Positions 1 to 6,332 of a stretch of DNA of 9,655 nt are shown piece after piece (position 1 is the first letter of the stretch; each line of letters opens with the position of its first letter). The notes under the pieces were generated by a model that had not been told where the DNA came from, did not search any database, and saw only the letters and a program-made list of their open reading frames with translations. The position numbers and the translations under genes were made by a program. This stretch comes from an uncultured Selenomonadaceae bacterium (GTDB lineage Bacteria > Bacillota > Negativicutes > Selenomonadales > Selenomonadaceae): contig CAJOPK010000143.1 in NCBI GenBank assembly GCA_905236255.1, positions 1-9,655 on the forward strand. The letters run 5' to 3'.

Positions 1-33
1 ACCAAAAAAGTTTCGGCAAAAGAAAGCGAGTGA
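1..33 (+). CDS. C-terminal tail of an upstream gene (partial)
   Basis: Frame 1 is open from the window edge and reads TKKVSAKESE before a TGA at 31-33, six bases before the next gene's TTG start. This tight spacing suggests it is the 3' end of a co-transcribed gene. The charged Lys/Glu tail does not look like the aromatic beta-signal that ends BamA. An OmpH-type or other soluble protein is therefore more likely, but ten residues cannot identify a family. The open frame could also be chance. Confidence 0.4.
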   Translation, partial: TKKVSAKESE

Positions 34-39
34 TTAAAT

Positions 40-468
40 TTGAAGATAAAAAAATTTGCGGCGGCGGGACTTCTTGCGATTTCGATTTTGGCGACCGGTT
101 GCGGAAAAGCGCAAATCGGTTACGTTGACGGCTCGAGGGTAATGGAGGAGGCTCCGCAAATAAAAAAAGTTATCGAAGAGGGAACCAAAAAAGCCGAAGA
201 CATTCAGATTGCGGCGGAGGAGGAGCTTTCAAAGAAAACCGATCTTACGCCGGAAGAACGCGCAAAGGCTTATCAAGATGTCGAGCGCAAAATTGCCGGA
301 ATAAATCAGGCATATTCCACTCAACTCAAACAAAAACTTGATGCGGCACTTTTCGACATAAGCAACCAAAAAAATCTTGACGTTGTCGTGGACAGTTCGA
401 AAGATCAGCCCATAATCTTTATGGGCGGTATTGACGTTACCGAAGACGTTATCAAAAAATTGCAATAA
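40..468 (+). CDS. OmpH/Skp-like periplasmic lipoprotein
   Basis: The 142-residue protein is probably a small Skp/OmpH-family periplasmic chaperone anchored as a lipoprotein. The N-terminus has KIKK, then a hydrophobic stretch (residues 6-19) ending in ATGC. This gives a lipobox with Cys21 as the lipidated residue, although Ala replaces the usual Leu at -3. The mature part begins QIGYVDGSRVMEEAP, the typical first strand of OmpH proteins. A charged helical segment (about 40-110) follows, and the ending NLDVVVDSS...IIFMGGIDVTEDVIKKL matches the usual OmpH C-terminal strand pair. It is shorter than E. coli Skp (about 160 residues), so the helical tentacles would be short. The start is a TTG at 40, with a weak GCGAGTGA Shine-Dalgarno region overlapping the upstream stop; no ATG gives an intact signal peptide. 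Its place just before lpxD matches the bamA-ompH-lpxD order common in diderm bacteria. Family assignment is firm; chaperone activity and lipidation are inferred. Confidence 0.85.
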   Translation: MKIKKFAAAGLLAISILATGCGKAQIGYVDGSRVMEEAPQIKKVIEEGTKKAEDIQIAAEEELSKKTDLTPEERAKAYQDVERKIAGINQAYSTQLKQKLDAALFDISNQKNLDVVVDSSKDQPIIFMGGIDVTEDVIKKLQ

Positions 469-483
469 GAGCGGGCGGTGAAC

Positions 484-1500
484 ATGAAAAAAACTTTAAA
501 AGAAATTGCGGAAATGCTCGGCGGCGAAATTTGCGGAGACGAAAATGTTGAAGTTTCAAATTTGGCAAGTCTGGACAAAGCCGGCGAAAACGATCTGACT
601 TTTGCCGTCGGTGCTTATGTGGAGGCCGCAAAAAATTCTCCGGCAACGGCGATATTGATTCCCCGTGACGTTGAAGATTTTCCGAAAAACTCAATAAAGG
701 TCGAAGATCCCCGTGCGGCATTTGCAAAACTTCTTGCCGCGTTTACTCCGAAATTGGAGCGGACGGTTGAAATCAGCGATAAGGCGCATATCGGCAAAAA
801 TGTGAAAATCGGCGAAAATGTTACGATAATGCCGTTTGCCTTCATTGACGACAATGCAAAAATCGAAAGCGGAGCGGTAATTTATCCCCATGCTTATATC
901 GGGCAATACGCCGAAATCGGAGAAAATACGGTCGTATATTCAAGCGCAACCGTTCGCGAATATTGCAAGGTCGGCAAGCGTTGCGTTATCCATTCTTCCG
1001 CCGTTATCGGTTCGGACGGATTCGGTTTTACCACAAAGGACGGAGTTCACACGAAAGTGCCGCAAGTCGGAAACGTTCTGGTTGAAGATGATGTGGAAAT
1101 CGGCGCGCACGTCGGAATAGATCGGGCGGCTATGGGTTCTACGGTAATAGGACACGGGACGAAAATTGACAATCTCGTTCATATCGGTCACAACTGCAAA
1201 ATCGGCGCAAATTGTTTGATTGTCGCATTGACCGGAATTTCCGGCTCGACGATCGTCGGCGACAACGTCACTTTCGGCGGGCAGACCGGGACGGTCGGTC
1301 ACATAACAATCGGCGGCAATTCGGTTTATGCCGGTCGTTCCGGAATTACGAACAATATGCCGGAAAATTCCTTCTGTGCCGGATTCCCGGCTCAACCCCA
1401 TGCGGAATGGCTCAGAATGAAGGCGGCGGAAAAGAAATTGCCGGAGCTTGTCAAAAAGATTCACAAATTGGAAAAGTTGCTTGAGAGTAAGGGAGAGTGA
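484..1500 (+). CDS. lpxD: UDP-3-O-(3-hydroxyacyl)glucosamine N-acyltransferase LpxD
   Basis: LpxD transfers a 3-hydroxyacyl chain from acyl-ACP to the 2-amino group of UDP-3-O-acyl-glucosamine, the third step of lipid A synthesis, in the cytosol. The protein has the small N-terminal uridine-binding domain (about residues 1-95, with the typical NLASL...DLTF and later ATAILIP stretches). A long left-handed beta-helix of hexapeptide repeats follows (about 95-295; for example IGKNVKIGENVTI), then a C-terminal helix rich in Lys and Glu. The expected catalytic His lies in VHIGHN (His236 from this start), with a second conserved His in TVGHITIGG (His273); these match E. coli His239 and His276. The start is ATG 484 because GGCGGTGA at 474-481 resembles GGAGGTGA and is well placed for it; GTG 478 would add two residues. 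The gene lies 15 bases after the OmpH-like gene. It is not followed by fabZ/lpxA but directly by the rplM promoter. Confidence 0.96.
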   Translation: MKKTLKEIAEMLGGEICGDENVEVSNLASLDKAGENDLTFAVGAYVEAAKNSPATAILIPRDVEDFPKNSIKVEDPRAAFAKLLAAFTPKLERTVEISDKAHIGKNVKIGENVTIMPFAFIDDNAKIESGAVIYPHAYIGQYAEIGENTVVYSSATVREYCKVGKRCVIHSSAVIGSDGFGFTTKDGVHTKVPQVGNVLVEDDVEIGAHVGIDRAAMGSTVIGHGTKIDNLVHIGHNCKIGANCLIVALTGISGSTIVGDNVTFGGQTGTVGHITIGGNSVYAGRSGITNNMPENSFCAGFPAQPHAEWLRMKAAEKKLPELVKKIHKLEKLLESKGE

Positions 1501-1519
1501 CAAAAATTTTCGCCCGGAC

Positions 1520-1548
1520 TTGACACAAATATTATGTTTGATTAAAAT
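1520..1548 (+). promoter_or_regulatory. Sigma-70-type promoter of rplM-rpsI
   Basis: A perfect -35 box TTGACA (1520-1525) is separated by 17 bases from TAAAAT (1543-1548), a 5-of-6 match to the -10 consensus. It lies 20 bases after the lpxD stop, with no terminator between, so transcription from lpxD could also read through. Initiation would be near 1555, giving a leader of about 93 nt before rplM. Confidence 0.75.
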
Positions 1549-1551
1549 GCA

Positions 1552-1640
1552 ACCTGCGCGACAAAACGTGCGATATTTTCACAGCCCCGAAATGTTCTGC
1601 GGACAGGTCGCGACGGAAAAATTTTTTTGTAAAAGGGAGA
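1552..1640 (+). promoter_or_regulatory. Structured 5' leader of rplM (possible ribosomal-protein autoregulation)
   Basis: The leader can form a closing stem CGCGAC (1557-1562) with GTCGCG (1607-1612). A competing stem can form between ACCTG (1552-1556) and CAGGT (1604-1608). A smaller inner pairing CCG (1587-1589) with CGG (1600-1602) is possible. Ribosomal leaders that bind L13 are known in Firmicutes, so autoregulation is plausible. I could not match this one to a known consensus by eye, and the folding was done by hand. The ribosome binding site AAGGGAG (1633-1639) lies downstream of the stem. Confidence 0.35.
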
Positions 1641-1647
1641 CCCGAAA

Positions 1648-2088
1648 ATGAAAGATACATATATGGCAAAGGTCGGCGAAGTCGAAAGAAAATGGTATAT
1701 CGTCGATGCCGAAGGCAAGACGGTCGGTCGCCTTGCCGCGGAAGTCGCGAAAGTCCTTCGCGGAAAACATAAACCCACGTTCACTCCGCACGTCGATACC
1801 GGCGATTTCGTTATCGTAATCAATGCGGCAAAAGCGGTTTTCACCGGCAAAAAACTTCGCAAGAAGGTTTATTTCCACCACACCGGTTATCTCGGCGGCG
1901 CGAAATTTGAAACCGCCGGCGATTGGATGAGAAAGTTCCCGGAGCGCGTTATCGAACACGCCGTCAAGGGTATGCTTCCCAAAAACAAACTCGGCGCGGA
2001 TCTTTTCAGAAAATTGCACGTCTATGCCGACGACAAACACCCGCATGCCGCACAAAAGCCCGAAGAACTTAAAATCGATATTCGCTGA
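1648..2088 (+). CDS. rplM: 50S ribosomal protein L13
   Basis: L13 is an early-assembling protein of the large ribosomal subunit that binds 23S rRNA. The 146 residues align along the full family length (E. coli has 142). Recognisable stretches are WYIVDAEGKTVGRLA, RGKHKPTFTPHVDTGDFV, VYFHHTGYLGG and the signature region around residues 105-128, including VKGMLPKNKLG and LHVYADDKHPHAAQ. ATG 1648 is chosen because AAGGGAG ends eight bases upstream; the second Met (1663) would remove only a short, family-typical N-terminal extension. The gene is followed 18 bases later by rpsI, the usual bacterial pair. It has its own promoter, although it lies directly downstream of lpxD. Confidence 0.98.
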   Translation: MKDTYMAKVGEVERKWYIVDAEGKTVGRLAAEVAKVLRGKHKPTFTPHVDTGDFVIVINAAKAVFTGKKLRKKVYFHHTGYLGGAKFETAGDWMRKFPERVIEHAVKGMLPKNKLGADLFRKLHVYADDKHPHAAQKPEELKIDIR

Positions 2089-2106
2089 TAAATCGGAGGT
2101 AAAAAT

Positions 2107-2499
2107 ATGTCACAAGTAAGTTATTACGGTACCGGTCGCCGCAAAAGTTCGGTTGCGAGAGTTCGTCTCGTTCCCGGCAACGGCAAGGTCACCATTAACG
2201 GTCGCGATATGAAAGATTATTTCGGTTTGAACACGCTTGAATTGATTGTTCGTCAGCCGCTTGTTTTGACCGAAATGAACGATAAATATGATGTCCTCGT
2301 CAACGTAAAAGGCGGCGGTACCACCGGACAGGCGGGCGCAATTCGTCACGGAATTACCCGCGCACTCATGGAACTTGATGCGGGACTTCGCCCGGCACTC
2401 AAAAAAGCCGGATTCGTTACCCGCGATTCGCGCGAAAAAGAGCGTCGCAAGTACGGACTCAAAAAAGCGCGCAAGGCTTCTCAGTTCTCGAAACGTTAA
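2107..2499 (+). CDS. rpsI: 30S ribosomal protein S9
   Basis: S9 is a small-subunit protein whose basic C-terminal tail reaches the P-site tRNA. The 130-residue product has the family length and landmarks. These are YYGTGRRKSSVARVRL at the N-terminus, the GGGTTGQAGAIRHGITRAL motif in the middle, and the Arg/Lys-rich C-terminus ending in the invariant SKR. ATG 2107 is preceded by a consensus ribosome binding site GGAGGT at 2095-2100. It is the second gene of the rplM-rpsI transcript, and an intrinsic terminator lies about 30 bases after its stop. Nothing is missing or altered. Confidence 0.98.
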   Translation: MSQVSYYGTGRRKSSVARVRLVPGNGKVTINGRDMKDYFGLNTLELIVRQPLVLTEMNDKYDVLVNVKGGGTTGQAGAIRHGITRALMELDAGLRPALKKAGFVTRDSREKERRKYGLKKARKASQFSKR

Positions 2500-2529
2500 T
2501 TTTTTGACACAAACGAACGAAATAAAAGG

Positions 2530-2564
2530 AACCGCATTTTTGCTGAAAGTGCGGTTTTTGTTTT
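2530..2564 (+). terminator. Intrinsic terminator of rplM-rpsI
   Basis: AACCGCA (2530-2536) pairs with TGCGGTT (2550-2556). The loop can zip up further through TTT/AAA pairing. The 3' arm runs into TTTTTGTTTT, a good U-tract. It follows the rpsI stop by 30 bases. Confidence 0.85.
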
Positions 2565-2595
2565 AAGGAAATTTTAATTTTTTGATCGAAATTCA

Positions 2596-2623
2596 TTCAT
2601 AAATCATTTTGTAAGTCTATAAT
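2596..2623 (+). promoter_or_regulatory. Promoter of the NlpC/P60 endopeptidase gene
   Basis: A perfect -10 box TATAAT lies at 2618-2623. The best -35 candidate is TTCATA (2596-2601), a 4-of-6 match at 16-base spacing, in a strongly AT-rich stretch that could act as an UP element. Its position between a terminator and the next gene supports it. Confidence 0.6.
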
Positions 2624-2652
2624 TGCCACAGTATTTTTTTGTGAAGATTAGA

Positions 2653-2664
2653 GAGAGGAAGTGG
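2653..2664 (+). promoter_or_regulatory. Ribosome binding site that decides the endopeptidase start
   Basis: GAGAGGAAGTGG contains the only Shine-Dalgarno-like core here, GAGGA. It ends only 1-2 bases before GTG 2661 but about ten bases before TTG 2670. This favours the TTG as the true start. Confidence 0.5.
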
Positions 2665-2669
2665 TTTGC

Positions 2670-3335
2670 TTGATAAGGTTATGCAGAACATTGGTGGTGG
2701 TGACGGCATTACTCTTGATGAGTTCCGTTGCTTTTGCGTCGAACGCCTTCAGACTGGGGGATCAGGGCGCGGAAATTGCGGAGATTCAAGGACAACTTTT
2801 GGTACTCGGTTACGACGTACTTGCGGACGGAGATTTCGGGCCGGCAACTGCGGAAGCCGTCAAGGCTTTCCAATCTTCTCACGGAATGAAAGCGGACGGA
2901 TTGATCGGACCGGCAACTTATGAAGCTTTGCTCGGACGCACCATGCCGGACATAAGTCGCGGTTCCAATTATATCAGTCGTCGTGTAATTCAAATGTCGA
3001 TGCAGTACATCGGTGTCCCCTATGTTTTCGGCGGAACGACTCCTTCGGGCTTTGATTGCTCCGGTTATGTGCAGTATGTTTTCGCTCACGCGGGCATTTC
3101 CCTTCCGCGTACCGCAGATGTCCAGTATACCGTAGGCACCCCCGTGGCAACGTCGGATCTTCGTGCGGGTGATTTGGTTTTCTTCAGCACTTATACTTAC
3201 GGCGCTTCTCATGTCGGGATTTATCTCGGCGAAGGAAATTTCATTCATGCAAGTTCAAGTCGCGGTGTAATGATTTCCGGTCTCGGTCAGTCTTATTACA
3301 GCAGTCGTTATATAGGAGCGCGCAGAATTTTGTAA
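2670..3335 (+). CDS. Secreted peptidoglycan endopeptidase: PG-binding domain plus NlpC/P60
   Basis: The protein is predicted to cut peptide stems of peptidoglycan after export, as NlpC/P60 D,L-endopeptidases do. From TTG 2670 it has a Sec signal peptide (MIRLCR, then a hydrophobic core ending SSVAFA, cleavage near residue 24). A type 1 peptidoglycan-binding domain follows (about residues 28-90, with LGDQGAEIAEIQ, DGDFGPATAEAVKAFQ and DGLIGPATYEAL). The NlpC/P60 domain occupies about 100-221. Catalytic residues are visible: Cys130 in GFDCSGYVQYVF, His181 in SHVGIYLG, and His193 in FIHASSS as the third polar residue. GTG 2661 would add three residues, but its ribosome binding site would be too close. 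The gene is a monocistronic unit with its own promoter and terminator. The order of domains is common in Firmicutes cell-wall hydrolases. Substrate preference cannot be read from sequence. Confidence 0.92.
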   Translation: MIRLCRTLVVVTALLLMSSVAFASNAFRLGDQGAEIAEIQGQLLVLGYDVLADGDFGPATAEAVKAFQSSHGMKADGLIGPATYEALLGRTMPDISRGSNYISRRVIQMSMQYIGVPYVFGGTTPSGFDCSGYVQYVFAHAGISLPRTADVQYTVGTPVATSDLRAGDLVFFSTYTYGASHVGIYLGEGNFIHASSSRGVMISGLGQSYYSSRYIGARRIL

Positions 3336-3353
3336 ATTTATCGGATTCGGAAT

Positions 3354-3392
3354 AAAAAATCGGCGTAAAGGATTGCGCCGATTTTTTGTTTT
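3354..3392 (+). terminator. Intrinsic terminator after the endopeptidase gene
   Basis: A perfect 12-bp stem is formed by AAAAAATCGGCG (3354-3365) and CGCCGATTTTTT (3376-3387). The 10-base loop is TAAAGGATTG, and GTTTTG follows. The A-run and T-run flanks make it potentially bidirectional. Confidence 0.9.
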
Positions 3393-3414
3393 GTCGTTCA
3401 TCTCAAAGGAGAGA

Positions 3415-3560
3415 AACAGCAGCGGATAAACGCCGATTTTTAACTCCGAAATTACGGACAAGCGGCGCCGCCCCGGACGGGCGGCAAATAGCGACATATG
3501 GAGGCATTTTCTTTTGCAACTTTTCTTTGTTGCCGGACAAAGAAAAGTTAGGTAAATGTT
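3415..3560. repeat. Hairpin-rich noncoding stretch, probable copy of a dispersed repeat
   Basis: The 300-base gap 3393-3692 has no convincing gene. It holds two perfect inverted repeats. GCCGCCC (3467-3473) pairs with GGGCGGC (3479-3485) around CGGAC. AACTTTTCTTTGT (3518-3530) pairs with ACAAAGAAAAGTT (3537-3549) around TGCCGG. Neither is followed by a T-tract in the plus direction, so they are not ordinary terminators. Intergenic elements with a CTTTTCTTTG...CAAAGAAAAG hairpin recur in many bacterial genomes, so I infer a REP- or MITE-like copy. Only one copy is in the window, so repetition is not shown here, and the outer limits are approximate. Confidence 0.45.
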
Positions 3561-3632
3561 TATTCATTTTGGGGTTTAACATTAAAATCTCCCGCTTTAT
3601 GAAACCACCCGTGGTCAACCAAATAGTTTGTG

Positions 3633-3661
3633 TTGACGATTGAAAATTAAACCGGTAGACT
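3633..3661 (+). promoter_or_regulatory. Probable promoter of the lysS operon
   Basis: TTGACG (3633-3638) and TAGACT (3656-3661) are spaced by 17 bases, 5-of-6 and 4-of-6 matches to the -35 and -10 consensus. Initiation near 3668 would leave a leader of only about 25 nt, too short for a T-box. Confidence 0.5.
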
Positions 3662-3692
3662 TGTTTCAACAAAATCAAAGGAAGGTATTTTT

Positions 3693-5195
3693 ATGGCAAA
3701 AAATCAAAATGCACAAAACGTTCAAGTTGACGAAAACGAATTGATAAAAGTTCGTCACGATAAACTCAATTCTTTTATCGAAAAAGGCGTTGCTCCTTTC
3801 GGTCATCGCTTCGACGTAACTCATCACGCCGCCGATATTCGCAAAGAGTTTGGAGAAATTGAAGGCGAAGGCGATGCCGGAGAAGTCAAAATAGCCGGGC
3901 GAATTATGGCGATTCGCGGTCACGGAAAAGCCGCTTTTGCGTCAATTTCCGATCGTTCCGGCAGTATTCAAATTTATTTCAAAAAAGATATTCTCGGTGA
4001 CGAAAAATATTCCGAATTCAAACTTTTGGACATCGGCGACATTATCGGTCTGCGCGGTCAAGTTTTCAAGACAATGCGCGGGGAATTGACCGTAAGAATT
4101 GAAGACTTTGAACTTCTTTCAAAATCCCTGCGTCCTCTGCCGGAAAAATTTCACGGCTTGAAAGATGTTGAAGTCCGTTATCGTCAAAGATATTTGGACT
4201 TGATCGTAAATCCGGAAGTCCGGGAAACTTTCATGAAACGCAGCAAAACTTTAAAATCAATTCGCCGCTATCTTGACGAACGCGGATTTTTGGAAGTCGA
4301 AACGCCGGTACTTTCCACTCTTGCCGGAGGTGCGGCGGCGCGTCCTTTCGTCACTCATCACAATGCCCTTGACGTTGATTTGTATTTGAGAATTGCAACC
4401 GAATTGAATTTGAAAAGATTGATCGTCGGCGGCTTTGAAAGAGTTTACGAAATGGGCAGGGTTTTCCGGAATGAAGGAATGGACAATCGTCACAATCCGG
4501 AATTTACTTCGATCGAACTTTATCAGGCTTACGCCGATTACAACGACATTATCGACATAACCGCCGGCATCGTCAAAAATGCCGCTTTGGAAGTTTGCGG
4601 CTCCACAAAAGTCAATTATCAGGGTGTCGAATTGGATTTTGAAAATCCCGGCAGAATCAGCATGAATGACGCGGTTAAAAATGAAACCGGCAAAGATTTT
4701 CTTTCCTGCAAGACCGTCGAAGAGGCAAGAAACATGGCAAAGGAAATCGGCGTTGAGTATGAAGAGCGTTTCGGTATCGGCGGAATTTTGAACGCGGCTT
4801 TTGAGGCGAAAGTCGAAGAAAAATTGATTCAGCCGGTTTTCATTACCGGACACCCGACGGAAATTTCTCCGCTTGCAAAGAAAAATCCGGATGATCCGCG
4901 CATTACCGACAGATTTGAATATTTTGTTTACGGGCGGGAACTTGCAAACGGATTTACCGAATTGAACGACCCGATTGACCAGAAAGCAAGATTTGAGGAA
5001 CAGGCGGCTCAACGTGAAGCCGGCGACGAAGAAGCTCACGTCATGGACAATGATTTTATTCGTGCGCTTGAATACGGACTTCCTCCGACGGGCGGCTTGG
5101 GAATAGGAATTGACAGGCTTGTAATGTTCCTTACCGATGCTCCTTCAATTCGTGACGTTATCCTCTTCCCGACGATGAAAGTGCTTGCCGAATGA
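3693..5195 (+). CDS. lysS: Lysyl-tRNA synthetase, class II
   Basis: LysRS charges tRNA-Lys with lysine using ATP. The 500-residue length is normal for bacterial LysS. The anticodon-binding OB fold spans about residues 65-145 (VKIAGRIMAIRGHGKAAFASISD). The class II core follows. Motif 1 is near 190-206 (LDERGFLEVETPVL). Motif 2 is near 250-280, with FRNEG at 258-262 and HNPEF just after. Motif 3 is near 462-490, with GLGIGIDRL at 468-476. GRELANGFTELNDP is the usual LysRS lysine-pocket region. ATG 3693 has a strong AAGGAAGG ribosome binding site seven bases upstream. It is the first gene of a compact run, and its TGA overlaps the ATG of the next gene. Nothing in the sequence suggests a paralogue of the EpmA type, which lacks the OB fold. 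Confidence 0.98.
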   Translation: MAKNQNAQNVQVDENELIKVRHDKLNSFIEKGVAPFGHRFDVTHHAADIRKEFGEIEGEGDAGEVKIAGRIMAIRGHGKAAFASISDRSGSIQIYFKKDILGDEKYSEFKLLDIGDIIGLRGQVFKTMRGELTVRIEDFELLSKSLRPLPEKFHGLKDVEVRYRQRYLDLIVNPEVRETFMKRSKTLKSIRRYLDERGFLEVETPVLSTLAGGAAARPFVTHHNALDVDLYLRIATELNLKRLIVGGFERVYEMGRVFRNEGMDNRHNPEFTSIELYQAYADYNDIIDITAGIVKNAALEVCGSTKVNYQGVELDFENPGRISMNDAVKNETGKDFLSCKTVEEARNMAKEIGVEYEERFGIGGILNAAFEAKVEEKLIQPVFITGHPTEISPLAKKNPDDPRITDRFEYFVYGRELANGFTELNDPIDQKARFEEQAAQREAGDEEAHVMDNDFIRALEYGLPPTGGLGIGIDRLVMFLTDAPSIRDVILFPTMKVLAE

Positions 5196-6322
5196 ATAGA
5201 AGAGATTTTATCCTGAAGGGACTGGCGGGAGTTGCCGGATTGACGGCTCTTGCGGGCGGCGGAATTTTTTGTTACATCAATCGCCCGGAGTTCGGCAGAC
5301 TTCCCGCAAATGCCCGGCTCGAAAAAATTTTGAAATCGCCGCATTATTTCAAAGATCATTTTGAATGTTTGACGCCGGTTAAGGTCATGGCTGAAGATGT
5401 TCAAGATTCGGAAAATCGAATTGTTGCGACTTGGAAATTTTTGTTCGGCGATAAAACCGGACTTGTTCCGCCGGTGCCGGTTCCTTCGATTAAAACTAAT
5501 TTGAAAAATTTAAATCCGAAAAAAGATTGTGCGGTATGGCTCGGTCACTCGTCGATTTATCTGCAAATTTCCGGGCAGAAAATTTTACTCGATCCGGTTT
5601 TCTCGTCTTATGCCTCGCCGGTATTCTTTGTAAATCGGGCATTTGAGGGCAGCAATATTTATTCGGCGGAAGATTTTCCGGAGATTGACGTGCTGGCAAT
5701 AACTCACGATCACTGGGATCATCTTGATTATCCTTCGATTGTTGCGTTAAAGCCGAAAATTAAAAAAGTTCTCTGCCCTTTGGGCGTGGGAGAATATTTT
5801 GAAATGTGGGGATTTGATCCGGAAAACATAATTGAAGAAGATTGGGATTCGGTGATAAATCTCGGAAATGATTTGACGGCGCATATTTTGCCGGCTCAAC
5901 ATTTTTCCGGCAGACTTTTGACGCAAAATCCGACGGAGTGGTGTGCATTTGCTTTTATTTCGCCGGAGAGAAAAATTTTTTGCAGCGGCGACGGCGGGTA
6001 CTCCGGGCATTTTAAAGACATCGGAAAAAAATTCGGCGGCTTTGATTTTGCCTTCATGGAAAACGGGCAATACAATCGCGCCTGGCATGCAATTCATATG
6101 TTGCCGGACGAAACTGCAAAGGCTTCGGAAGATATAAATGCAAAAAATGTTGTTCCGATTCACTCCGGTAAATTTGCTCTTGCCCGGCATTTATGGAATG
6201 AACCTTACAGAAATTTGCTTGCCGAAAGTAAAGGAAAGGATTATAAACTTCTTACGCCGAAAATCGGCGAACTTATAGATTTTGATGCGAAAAATAATTT
6301 TGGCAAATGGTTTGAAATTTGA
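5192..6322 (+). CDS. Tat-signal metallo-beta-lactamase-fold hydrolase (UlaG / NAPE-PLD-like)
   Basis: The 376-residue protein starts MNRRDFILKG, followed by a hydrophobic stretch to about residue 28. This is a good twin-arginine signal, but no clear cleavage site is visible, so it may stay as an N-terminal anchor. Residues 30-110 form a lead segment of unknown role. The hydrolase domain begins with AVWLGHSSIYLQISGQKILLDP and carries the metal-binding motif HDHWDH (His172, His174, Asp176, His177). Further likely ligands are His237 (PAQHFSGR), Asp267 (CSGDGGY) and His324 (IHSGKFAL). This pattern fits the COG2220 group, which includes N-acyl-phosphatidylethanolamine phospholipase D and UlaG lactonase relatives. 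The substrate cannot be told. A phospholipid or other envelope substrate would suit an exported enzyme but is inference. The start overlaps the lysS stop in an ATGA, implying translational coupling, and queC follows ten bases after the stop. Confidence 0.85.
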   Translation: MNRRDFILKGLAGVAGLTALAGGGIFCYINRPEFGRLPANARLEKILKSPHYFKDHFECLTPVKVMAEDVQDSENRIVATWKFLFGDKTGLVPPVPVPSIKTNLKNLNPKKDCAVWLGHSSIYLQISGQKILLDPVFSSYASPVFFVNRAFEGSNIYSAEDFPEIDVLAITHDHWDHLDYPSIVALKPKIKKVLCPLGVGEYFEMWGFDPENIIEEDWDSVINLGNDLTAHILPAQHFSGRLLTQNPTEWCAFAFISPERKIFCSGDGGYSGHFKDIGKKFGGFDFAFMENGQYNRAWHAIHMLPDETAKASEDINAKNVVPIHSGKFALARHLWNEPYRNLLAESKGKDYKLLTPKIGELIDFDAKNNFGKWFEI

Positions 6323-6327
6323 GGTGA
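6321..6327 (+). promoter_or_regulatory. Ribosome binding site of queC, overlapping the upstream stop
   Basis: GAGGTGA overlaps the last two bases of the hydrolase gene's TGA and stands five bases before ATG 6333. It fixes the queC start there rather than at the in-frame upstream ATGs (6282, 6285), and ties queC translation to the preceding gene. Confidence 0.8.
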
Positions 6328-6332
6328 TTTTT

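Noticed and set aside
940..1503. Long minus-strand open frame opposite lpxD
   Set aside because: It is a shadow of the lpxD frame. The plus-strand protein matches a known family along its full length.
1607..1630. Terminator or attenuator before rplM
   Set aside because: The stem end (1612) is about ten bases from the T-run (1622-1628), too far for intrinsic termination.
3403..3678. Minus-strand open frame of 91 residues in the gene gap
   Set aside because: It spans the two hairpins, has no ribosome binding site and no recognisable domain. Inverted repeats in noncoding DNA readily give such frames. An overlapping plus-strand frame (3386-3643) was rejected for the same reasons.
3393..3692. 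T-box leader for lysS
   Set aside because: No T-box sequence or specifier stem was found. The likely promoter starts the transcript only about 25 bases before the lysS ATG.
4257..5039. 260-residue minus-strand open frame opposite lysS
   Set aside because: It lies wholly inside the class II synthetase core, with conserved motifs 2 and part of 3 on the plus strand. It has no ribosome binding site or domain.
6282..6332. Upstream in-frame extension of queC (17 residues)
   Set aside because: It lies within the 3' end of the hydrolase gene and lacks a ribosome binding site, while GAGGTGA sits exactly in front of ATG 6333, which begins the conserved QueC N-terminus.
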